36,817 bases of DNA from Scedosporium boydii (lineage: Eukaryota; Ascomycota; Sordariomycetes; Microascales; Microascaceae). Of the stretch, positions 29,345-36,817 are shown in pieces. The stretch covers positions 1 to 36,817 of the forward strand of contig NJFT01000314.1 in the NCBI GenBank assembly GCA_002221725.1, in the 5' to 3' direction. Each line of letters begins with the position of its first letter. Position 1 is the first letter of the stretch. The translations under genes were made by a program, and so were the position numbers. Under the pieces are notes generated by a model. It saw only the letters and a list, made by a program, of their open reading frames with translations, made no database searches and was not told the origin of the DNA.

Positions 29345-31468
29345 TTAGTTAATATACCCCGGAAGGTCAAAATTTTCCTCATCCTGTTCGATCTGCAGCA
29401 AGTGGGCGAGAGCGAAATCTTGATCATTCGCCCAGGGATCAGGGTATTCTCCAGGGCGTCCATTAACCGCAAGTGGATAGATCCACGCGCAGGACCCACG
29501 AGCTTCAGAATCAAACAACGCAAGATTCGACCGAATAATGCCATTCGCTTGTTCAGCAAAGGCAGATACGCGCTTTGCTCTACCATAGTGATGCAAGGCC
29601 AGTGCATTGAGGGTGCTCCAGTAGTGCGGAAAGGTATCCCCCCACATGCGATTTTTGCCAAACCAGTAACCATCCCAGTGGCGAATCGCGATGTCGTGGA
29701 CGCGGTAGTCGGGTTGCTTGCCTGCGAAGCGTAGGAGAGTCTCGAGCTGCAGCTCGGCGGCTTCGAGCCACTGTTTATCCCCGGTCCATCTGTACAGCTC
29801 GAGGAGGGTGATGGCCGCGGGTGCAACGATGGATTGCTCAAAATTTACTTCGGAAGCAGGGTAATTGAGGCCTGTCTTGACGATGGACTCGGCGTGAGCG
29901 GTAAATAAGCGTAGTGCTGCGTCGTGTTCGTGCTCGTGCCCGGCGGCCCTGAGGGCGCGCAACCCCTCCAGAACGGGGAGCCCGATAGCGTAGAGAGATT
30001 TGCCGCCGTTATGGTAAAAACTCCTGAGAGTCGTAAAGAACCTCTCCATGGGGGACTTCTTGGAAATTTCGCCCGGGAGCTCAAGATCGAGGGTAGCAAC
30101 AACCAGGTGGAGTTGCATCACCCACGGCCAGTTGTATAAACGTTGCCTTCTGTCTCCGGGTCCGTTGAAGACATTTCCCTTTTCGTCCTGAAGCTGCGTA
30201 CATACGAATTTGTAGTAATGCTTTAGAGAATTTTCGACGGCCTTGTTCTTGTTGGTTTTCAGCCAACGCGCGATGAAGATACCCATCCCCACACGCTCAC
30301 GTCCGGCGTTATGATCAGGATCTGTATCGTACAAAACCTGAGCATCCATCTCATTGTCGTACACCACATAGGCCCCCGCCAGTTTATGATCGGCAGGCAC
30401 CTGCTGTTTATCGACAATGAAAGCTACTCTCTTGGCTAAGAGATCATCTATTTTGGGCACAACGTTGAGGAATATGTAGGAATCCGTGCTCTCGTCTCCT
30501 ACCCGAGTCGTTATGGTCAGCCGTTTTGGGCCTATGGTATGGGCTGTGTATTCCTGGTAGTACTTTCCCGAGAAGTACTTGACGAATTCGCCATCGATAG
30601 TGGTGCTGTGACTAACCCTCTCGCCGAAGATATTGATCGCCGTTGACTCTCCCTTGACGAGGGTATACATGCCCGCTTCAACCCGAACAAACTGTGCTGA
30701 GAGAATCTTGGCCTGCCTGTAGAAGTCTCCCCATCCTTTATGCCAGAACATAACCCACTCAATGGTAACCTGTTTATGCGGTTCGATAATTCCTACTTTC
30801 GGATGCAAGAGAAAGACACCGCGGGTGTTGGAGCTGGAAATCCTATTCCGGTCCTCGATGCTATACCCGGCCAACGACCCCTTCGTTAAGACGAGCCCCA
30901 GATTGCGACCGTGACCCCCCATCTGGTCCATCTTCACCCAGGCGGTAGCCCCTCCATTCGCCCACGTATGGGCGTGAGCTCTCTGTGCCAATGCGTCGGA
31001 GGTGTTGGTGTAGTGGTCGTTATACGGCGTGTAAATCCCAATCGATGTTCTCCCGCTCTCCGATAAGTTCACCGCTGTGTCGTGCATGTTCTCGAAAGTG
31101 TATCTCTCCCTCAATGTCCCTCTCTCCGCATCCACGTATCGGCAAACCTCAATCTGGATGGGGCCGGCCGTGTAGGTTGAAATGCAATGATGCCGAGAGC
31201 TCTTCAGCTCTGCGTTGGTCCAATAGTATCGGTGAAGCAACCCTCTCCCTCCGTCAAAGAAACCCGCACCCCAGCGGCTCCCTGGCGGTTGCCACGGAGC
31301 GTTAGATAGGTCGCTCACCCAGTTCATACCCGCAGAGTCCTTCCCATCGTAGATTCCCCGCACGTAACCGGTAGTGCCATCGATGACCACCCGGAAATCG
31401 TCACTGCGCAATTCATGGGTGGGCGTACCCCCGGTCTTGGGCAGTTGGGGCCGATTCGTCACCTTCAT
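29345..31468 (-). CDS. Six-hairpin glycosidase-like protein (possibly DUF5695 family)
   Basis: Intronless, 707 residues, ATG at 31468. The N-terminal half (about 1-320) is beta-rich with aromatic motifs such as SRWGAGFFDGGRGLLHRYYW and IEWVMFWHKGWGDFYRQAK. The C-terminal half (about 390-700) is helical, with the repeating pattern of an (alpha/alpha)6 barrel: NWPWVMQLHLVVATLDLELP, ITLLELYRWTGDKQWLEAAE, HWDGYWFGKNRMWGDTFPHY and the terminal DPWANDQDFALAHLLQIEQD. This arrangement is that of six-hairpin glycosidases or related lyases, and I recall fungal proteins grouped as DUF5695 with this layout. The substrate is unknown. No signal peptide is evident, so it may act inside the cell. It is transcribed away from a polysaccharide-synthase-like gene, sharing an 860-bp promoter region. 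Confidence 0.7.
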   Translation of the reverse strand: MKVTNRPQLPKTGGTPTHELRSDDFRVVIDGTTGYVRGIYDGKDSAGMNWVSDLSNAPWQPPGSRWGAGFFDGGRGLLHRYYWTNAELKSSRHHCISTYTAGPIQIEVCRYVDAERGTLRERYTFENMHDTAVNLSESGRTSIGIYTPYNDHYTNTSDALAQRAHAHTWANGGATAWVKMDQMGGHGRNLGLVLTKGSLAGYSIEDRNRISSSNTRGVFLLHPKVGIIEPHKQVTIEWVMFWHKGWGDFYRQAKILSAQFVRVEAGMYTLVKGESTAINIFGERVSHSTTIDGEFVKYFSGKYYQEYTAHTIGPKRLTITTRVGDESTDSYIFLNVVPKIDDLLAKRVAFIVDKQQVPADHKLAGAYVVYDNEMDAQVLYDTDPDHNAGRERVGMGIFIARWLKTNKNKAVENSLKHYYKFVCTQLQDEKGNVFNGPGDRRQRLYNWPWVMQLHLVVATLDLELPGEISKKSPMERFFTTLRSFYHNGGKSLYAIGLPVLEGLRALRAAGHEHEHDAALRLFTAHAESIVKTGLNYPASEVNFEQSIVAPAAITLLELYRWTGDKQWLEAAELQLETLLRFAGKQPDYRVHDIAIRHWDGYWFGKNRMWGDTFPHYWSTLNALALHHYGRAKRVSAFAEQANGIIRSNLALFDSEARGSCAWIYPLAVNGRPGEYPDPWANDQDFALAHLLQIEQDEENFDLPGYIN

Positions 31469-32328
31469 TATTGAGGTTACCCGACGCTGGAGAAATAGTT
31501 TTGCGGCGGGGCCCCTCTTTTGGGAGGGTCGACTCGATATTGAGGCTGGAGTCCGATTTCATGCAGGAGCAACGACAGGTGATGTCATTAGATGATCACT
31601 AAAACAGCGCTACAAAGGTTAGATCAAATACCTTTGTATTTGCGACCATTTTATAGGCTTGAACTCCAATTCCCAATTGGCTTTTCTCTAGCTTTCGACT
31701 TTCAACCTCAGGAGCCACATATCTGAGGAGTCACATTTCTTCCTTTGCAAGGACAGTTGCTGTGCATGGGGTTTCGAGAGGAGGTAAACAATTAATTGCA
31801 ATGGACAGAACAATAACACTTTAATCAACCCCATTCCATTTCTACCTGAGGCAATAAGCGAAAAGGTATGAATTAGAAACAGTAGAATACATTATTGCAA
31901 TGCCTCTTTAACATTTGGGCCACAAGAATGAAAAGAAACATGGGCACCAACTTGTTTTTTAATTCCTTGCTATCCCTATTGGCCTACATGATATATCTCT
32001 CTCAATACAAAAAGGGCATTGTTTGATCTTGCATTCCAGCAAACTAACGTTGGCGAAGGCACGGTCCAATGAACTATTGCTGACGGCAACCATAAAGACT
32101 CACTGCTCAAAGACGAAACAATGGCCTTGGCCCGAGACAATTGGCCGTATCTTTATTTCTGACTTCAATACTATTGCAAAATCGATCGACTCTATGAGGT
32201 TCTTTATCTGGCGGAACTATATTACAGTGGCCTCGAGCTTGCTTGAGAGCCTTCTACTCACTCTACTCTCTCATCATAACAACATCATCCCTAGCATTTC
32301 ACATCCATAATCAATCTCCTTGCCAAAC
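31469..32328. promoter_or_regulatory. Divergent intergenic region of two carbohydrate-related genes
   Basis: 860 bp between the starts of the six-hairpin-like gene (-) and the Cps1-type glycosyltransferase (+). AT-rich in its centre (31800-32000). AAATACCTTTGTATTT near 31627-31642 is a short imperfect palindrome. No gene seen. It presumably carries both promoters. Confidence 0.4.
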
Positions 32329-33759
32329 ATGGCTCCTTCAGTCTCGGCCTCGAAACAAGGTAGACTGGATCCTATCCGAAACCTCACTCGCGGCATGTGT
32401 AAGCGCATGTGGCTCGTCCGCCCTCTCACATTCCTCATCTTGGCTATTCCCCTAACACTTATATGGCTCCTTGGGAAAGACAAATTTGCGAAAATATTTT
32501 GGACTTTATTCGTACTTCGGTACGCGCTTCATGGGACACATTGCCGGCTCCTGGCTCTACCGCCCTTCTCGCATGCAGGTTGACCCTGCCTTTGAGCGGA
32601 GGGACGTTACTGCCATCTTGCCCACTGTAGATCCCAACGGCCCACACTTCAGGCCCTGTATTCACTCGATTTTGTCAAATCGACCTGCAGTTCTTCTTGT
32701 CGTGACTGTCGGTCCTCGACTCCTTGAAGAATGCGAGGCCATCCTTCAAGATATGCTCCCGCTATCTCGAGGTACACGAATCGGTGTTTCAGCCATACAC
32801 AAGGCTAGCAAGCGTCGTCAGGTAAAACATGCCTTAGACGTTGTCGACACTGCCATCACAATCATCGCCGATGACCACGTTTTCTGGCGGAGTGTCAATT
32901 TCATTCCTTCCGTCCTAGCTCCCCTTGAGGACTCCCGTGTGGGTGTCGTGGCCACCAGAAAACGGGTTCTGCGAACAACTCCAGGTAAGTGGGACTGGCT
33001 CTCTATTGTCAATTTCATCGCCTGTAACTATCTCCAGCGTCACAATTGGCAGCTCCGGGCTTCCAGCGCGATCGACGGCGGCGTCTTTGTCGTGTCCGGT
33101 CGAACTGCCATTTACAGAACTTGCTTCCTGAAGCATACAAATCTCCTCACCCACTTCTGCACCGAAAAATTCTTCTTCGGTCAATTCGGCGGCGATGGAC
33201 TTGGCCCTAACGGTGACAATTTCCTGACCCGCGAGGCCCTCAAGGAGGGCTGGCTCATTCGATTCCAAGACACCGATGATGCCACAGTCGAAACGACCCT
33301 CGGAGAGTGGCCCAAGTTCCGCTCTCAGCTGCTGCGGTGGGCACGAACCACTTTCTGGAGCAACCCAGTCATGTTACGTGACTACAAATTTCTCCACCGG
33401 TGCACCTGGATTTTTTTATGGTGTACTGGGCTGAAATGGTCAACTTTGCTCTGCTTTGGGATACGGCCATGATCGTCCTGCTCTCCTTGTCTAAGATGAG
33501 CCGGGTCATTGACGTCGTTTACTTTTTAATGTGGATTGCTTGGACCAAGACGGTAAAGCTGCTTTCCCATTTCTTCCGTCATCCCGAGGACTTTCCGTTA
33601 ATAATTTGCCAGGTGGCATTTACGTATATCCACAGCTTTTTCAAGCTCTGGGCGCTGCTCACGTTCTGGGACTGCAACTGGTCTGGACGAAATCTGGATG
33701 AGAACAACCAGGGGCAGGGACGGGCTGACACCTGCAGAACCGTGGAAGTTCATCAATGA
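32329..33759 (+). pseudogene. Cps1-type polysaccharide synthase (glycosyltransferase family 2), with two frameshifts
   Basis: About 475 residues when frames are followed across two slips. The N-terminus has one or two membrane helices (RPLTFLILAIPLTLIWLL). The GT2 catalytic region reads DVTAILPTVDPNG, then IIADDHVFW, FVVSGRTAIYRT, GDNFLTREALKEGW and SQLLRWARTTFWSN, matching the hyaluronan-synthase-like Cps1 family of fungi, with the Q-x-x-R-W acceptor/product motif. C-terminal helices follow (EMVNFALLWDTAMIVLL). Slip 1 lies near 32520-32527: FVLRY in the first frame must continue as RFMGHIAGSWLYRP in the next, a +1 (or -2) change around GCGC. Slip 2 is in a run of seven T (33411-33417), where an eighth T would keep WIFF-MVYWAEM in frame. 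No intron explains either. The gene is either an inactive copy or hit by assembly indels. Confidence 0.7.
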
Positions 33760-34231
33760 TGCTTAAAAGGTATTGGGTCGTGTGCGGCCGTTTTCTCTTG
33801 ATTTTAGAACGGTATTGGGGCCCTGCTTTGGGAGTTTGATGATATCTTAGATCTGAGTCCTAGTTGCTAGATAAATCTCAATAGCTTCGCGTTTCCATTT
33901 CTTTTTGGGATAGAATACTGGTAGGCAGGTAGAAAGAAATAGTAGCTTAGAATTGAGCGTCTCCCTTCATCGCTAATGAGTTCTTCAATATCTCCTCGGA
34001 GACAAACCACCAAAGAGGGGTAAACGGACCGGCTGTTTCAAGTTCCCATTAAGTCAAGGCACAGAATGACCAAACGTGAACCTACCCCCCACTCGAGAAA
34101 AGTAAACGATATGGGAAATACTCGAGGTCCCTTTTCTTGCCTGCCGGGTTCAGAGGAGACAGACATGATGCAATCTCTATTCGAGCCATACCAGGAAAGA
34201 CAAAAAAAGACAGAGCGCAACGAGGAAAATG

Positions 34232-34277
<46 letters not shown>

Positions 34278-34532
34278 CCCCTCAAAACCGCCCGAGTCAG
34301 TCAAGATGGTAGTGTTGAGATTATCTAATGCTCTCTAATTGATATCTAATGGATGCGCTAACGGATGGCAGAATCGAGCTGAAAATCAGTCAGTTTTGTC
34401 CAACATGATTGCATTCAATCCATGTTCCCCGGAGTCCCCGCTATTGATGCTCTCATCAAAACGCCAGAGCATACTTTTGAATCCGTTCGCGTGAGAACTC
34501 ATATCAATATCAAATCCATTCCCGTTAGTATA
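33760..34532. other. Intergenic region with a long A tract
   Basis: ~770 bp between the Cps1-type gene and the glutaminase. It holds a 37-base poly(A) tract (separate entry). In-frame sequence from an ATG at 34422 continues into the glutaminase without a stop and may be leader or an N-terminal extension. No other gene seen. Confidence 0.45.
34238..34274. repeat. Poly(A) tract of 37 bases
   Basis: Uninterrupted run of 37 A. It is about 260 bp upstream of the glutaminase start and may act as a nucleosome-excluding dA:dT promoter element, or it may simply be an unstable microsatellite. The exact length is unreliable in sequencing. Confidence 0.9.
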
Positions 34533-35918
34533 ATGAAATCGCCTATTCCCGATTACCTGCGCCAGGTGCTTGAGAGAGTCCGCCCAATTGACGATGGCGA
34601 GCCCGCTGGCTACATCGATGTGCTCGCCAAAGCGGACACCTCCAAATTAGCCGTGGCATTGGCCACTGTCGACGGTACAATTTACTCAGCTGGGGACGAT
34701 GAAGTCGAGTTCTCTATCCAGTCCATCTCAAAAGCCTTTGTCTATGCTATCGCAATCTCCGACGCTGGTCTCGACGGCGTCCTGGCAAAGATTGGGGTGG
34801 AACCCTCTGGAGATCGATTCAATGAGCTCTCTCTGGAGCGGGATACCAACCGACCAATGAATCCAATGATCAATGCAGGTGCCATCACAGCCCACTCATT
34901 GGTTGTGGGGCCGAACGCTACCCCGGAGCAGCGCGTGTCGCGTATTTTGGCTGTTTTGTCGAAGCTAGCCGGCCGTCAGCTACACGTGGATGAGGCAGTA
35001 TATGAGGCGGAGTTCAAGGATGCCTTTCGAAACATAGGCCTAGCGTACATGCTCAGGGCTGCTGGAATCCTTGAGGGCAGCCCGGAAGACGCTGTACGTG
35101 GATACATCCGTCAATGTTCTATCAACGTCAACGTACGCGATCTTGCCATGATGGCTGCGATTCTTGGAAATGCCGGAGTCCATCCCGTCACGGGTGAAGC
35201 GGTGATTTCCCAGGCTAGTGTTCGCCAAGTTCTCTCGGTCATGACGACTTGCGGCATGTACGATGCTGCGGGAGACTGGGTGTCGAATATTGGAATCCCG
35301 GCAAAGAGCGGTGTTGCCGGCGGAATCATTGGAGCTCTACCTGGACAGTTGGGCCTCGCAGCGTTCTCGCCGAAACTTGATAACCACGGAAACAGTGTCC
35401 GTGGGGTAGCCATTTGCCAGCACCTCTCGAGTGACATGGGCCTCCATATGATGGATATCAGCCAGATTGGGAGGTCCACGGTTCGGAAGTCAGTGATAAC
35501 CATTGAAAGCACCCCAGGAAACGATATCAAGGGGCGAATTGAGGTCCCCATTTTCGCTTTACGTGGAGCCGTGCGCTTTTCTGGTGCTGAGCTTCTGACG
35601 CGGACTGTTACCCGGGACCTTAACCAACCGGATGTCAAAGACCCAGACTCTGGTTCCAATGCGATATGCCCGGTTGTGGTATTCTCCTTGCGCGGTGCAG
35701 TCTCTATGAGTTCCGTCGCCCAACGCATCGTCCGCGAGAACATTCGTCGTCTGAGGGCTGACGGGAAACGGATCCTTGTTGTTGATCCGATCGGGGTCTT
35801 GGACATTAGTGAGATGGCTGCAAATGAAAAGCCTCTCATCCTTCACTCGGCTGAAGATGCCATGAATCACGTGGGCGGCCTAGGATGCCACATTATTGCA
35901 GACCGGGGTGAAGAATAG
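34533..35918 (+). CDS. Glutaminase, bacterial (Micrococcus-type) GlsA family with STAS-like C-terminus
   Basis: Converts L-glutamine to L-glutamate and ammonia. 461 residues, intronless. The serine-dependent beta-lactamase-like glutaminase domain (PF04960) spans about 5-310. MKSPIPDYLRQVLERVR matches the family's first helix, S64-I-S-K67 is the catalytic SxxK, and NPMINAGAI (110-118), EFKDAFRNIGLAYML, GYIRQCSINVNVRDLAMM and IPAKSGVAGGI are further conserved blocks. The remaining ~130 residues (including VVVFSLRGAVSMSSVAQRIV and RILVVDPIGVLDISEMA) resemble a STAS domain, as in the Micrococcus luteus K-3 enzyme. Salt-tolerant relatives are known in Aspergillus oryzae. The ATG at 34533 fits bacterial homologues. 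An in-frame ATG at 34422 would add 37 residues. Bacterial-type sequence without introns suggests old transfer from bacteria. There is no signal peptide, so it is probably intracellular. Confidence 0.9.
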   Translation: MKSPIPDYLRQVLERVRPIDDGEPAGYIDVLAKADTSKLAVALATVDGTIYSAGDDEVEFSIQSISKAFVYAIAISDAGLDGVLAKIGVEPSGDRFNELSLERDTNRPMNPMINAGAITAHSLVVGPNATPEQRVSRILAVLSKLAGRQLHVDEAVYEAEFKDAFRNIGLAYMLRAAGILEGSPEDAVRGYIRQCSINVNVRDLAMMAAILGNAGVHPVTGEAVISQASVRQVLSVMTTCGMYDAAGDWVSNIGIPAKSGVAGGIIGALPGQLGLAAFSPKLDNHGNSVRGVAICQHLSSDMGLHMMDISQIGRSTVRKSVITIESTPGNDIKGRIEVPIFALRGAVRFSGAELLTRTVTRDLNQPDVKDPDSGSNAICPVVVFSLRGAVSMSSVAQRIVRENIRRLRADGKRILVVDPIGVLDISEMAANEKPLILHSAEDAMNHVGGLGCHIIADRGEE

Positions 35919-36092
35919 CATGAAACAAAAAAAGGTCTCCATTCCACAAAACAGATGGAAGTGGTATTGCAGACAGTGGAAGATAATGAGAGGCTTCGAC
36001 TAGTTTATATTCTCTACGAATAGAGATTTCCCAGCTTCCTTGCTGCGGCCTTAATGTGTCGAGGTTTATTCCAAAAATGTCAGGACATAGTA

Positions 36093-36817
36093 TCAGAGAT
36101 ACATCTTTTCAAAGCCAATTACCTGCCACTGCCCAGTCTCCGTATTCAATGTTAAGTTCGAATGAGACACCTCACCAAATTTCAAGGCACCCGATTCGGC
36201 CTTCCCACCCGCAACAGGTCTTGCAAGATGATTCTCGCCAGAGACAACCGTAAAGTTAGCGAGTGGAATTTCCCAGGCATTCCGTGTAGCCACCGACGGA
36301 GATCCTACAACGTCATCCATTCTTAGCATAGACTCAGGAGCGGTGGGGCAAGGACGTACCGTAAAACTGTGCCTCAATCTTCTTCGCTGTGACACCCAGC
36401 CGAAAGTAACCCCGATAGTAACCCTCCTGCCACATCATCTCCTCGTTACGCGCAATCATGCCTCTAGAGTAATCCCCAGCCTTTGGTTCAATGGGACCAG
36501 ATTGGCCAGTAGAACTGACAGCGGTACCCGCAAACTCGACGCCGACGGCTCCCTCGCCAGTCTTCATATTATAGTCCTTGGTGCCAAGCCACACCAAGTC
36601 AGAGACCTAGAGATATTAAGATTAGCTCCGTTCGCCGAACACCTAACGACTTTCCTACATCCATACCCAGTTCTGGTGACTATCCCCGGCGAGGAAGATG
36701 TTATTTCCGATGTTATGATCGTAGAGATGCTTTAATGTTCGATTTCGGTTCGAAATGTAGCCCTGCTACTGTTAGCATCCGCATTTACTTTTTGGGGGGG
36801 GGGGGGGGGGGTTTTAT
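36093..36817 (-). CDS. PhoD-like phosphatase, C-terminal exons (partial, runs off the right edge)
   Basis: Three exons can be read: 36762-36667, 36606-36360 and 36304-36093. Introns are 36607-36666 (GTATGG) and 36305-36359 (GTACGT), preceded by an intron ending at 36763. They encode NRTLKHLYDHNIGNNIFLAGDSHQNW, then VSDLVWLGT, GVEFAGTAVSSTGQSG, EEMMWQEGYYRGYFRLGV and PLANFTVVSGENHLARPVAGG. GDSH(Q)NW is the metal-binding block of PhoD-type alkaline phosphatases (calcineurin-like fold, PF09423). EFAGTAVSS and the WQ.GYYRGYF block are their usual C-terminal features. The N-terminal part, with the signal peptide and first metal ligands, lies outside the window. The enzyme is expected to be secreted or lumenal and to hydrolyse phosphate mono- or diesters. 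Confidence 0.85.
36794..36811. repeat. Poly(G) tract of about 18 bases
   Basis: Uninterrupted run of 18 G just before the right edge, lying in the presumed intron of the PhoD-like gene (poly(C) on the coding strand). Long G runs are prone to sequencing and assembly error, so its length is uncertain. Confidence 0.85.

Noticed and set aside
32512..32578. 67-bp intron (GTACTT..GCAG) explaining the first frame change in the Cps1-type gene
   Set aside because: It lacks a branch site and would remove RFMGHIAGSWLYRP, which fits the family. A one-base frameshift is the better reading.
34238..34274. Poly(A) tail of a retrotransposed element
   Set aside because: No LINE/SINE-like body precedes it and no target duplication was found on either side.
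1..36817. CRISPR arrays or bacterial operon signals
   Set aside because: No regularly spaced repeats, Shine-Dalgarno-led gene strings or prophage-like modules. Gene structure is fungal throughout.

Overview
The window looks like a stretch of nuclear chromosome from a filamentous ascomycete (Pezizomycotina). Most genes are split by short introns of about 54-110 bp with GT..AG ends and CTAAC/CTGAC-like branch sites. There is a HET-domain gene, a Zn2Cys6 regulator, an AT-rich block that looks mutated by RIP, and a decayed pogo/Fot1-type transposase. The order is uncertain. No tRNA, CRISPR array or bacterial operon was seen.

Layout, left to right. 1-1190: AT-rich RIP-like DNA ending in the degraded 3' end of a pogo-type transposase. 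1191-5548: long gene-poor stretch, ending in a GATA-site cluster and the pyrimidine-rich leader of an amino-acid permease (5549-7352, +). 7706-9300 (-): membrane-anchored glycosyltransferase-like protein. 10126-12485 (-): HET-domain protein, with a 650-bp TIR transposon (MITE) in its upstream region (12650-13301). 13794-14658 (+): pyroglutamyl-peptidase I. 15810-17000 (+): severin-type gelsolin-repeat protein. 17761-18834 (+): maleylacetate reductase, convergent with a Zn2Cys6 regulator (19292-20894, -). 22179-24226 (-): broken DUF1399/GRDP-like gene carrying an inserted ITS1-5.8S-ITS2 rDNA fragment. 25054-28147 (+): large multi-exon gene of unknown function with one apparent frameshift. 29345-31468 (-): six-hairpin-glycosidase-like protein, divergent from a Cps1-type family 2 glycosyltransferase with two frameshifts (32329-33759, +). 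34533-35918 (+): Micrococcus-type glutaminase with a STAS-like tail. 36093-right edge (-): C-terminal exons of a PhoD-like phosphatase.

The genes do not form one obvious pathway. Possible local links are the maleylacetate reductase with the neighbouring regulator (aromatic catabolism), the divergent carbohydrate pair at 29-34 kb, and several nitrogen-related genes (permease, pyroglutamyl peptidase, glutaminase). The most unusual item is the rDNA piece at 22585-22968. It interrupts a reading frame, is bordered by GTAC on both sides, and removing the insert plus one GTAC copy rejoins the frame exactly.

All splice sites were read by eye and no database search was possible. Single-base frameshifts in two genes may be real lesions or assembly indels.
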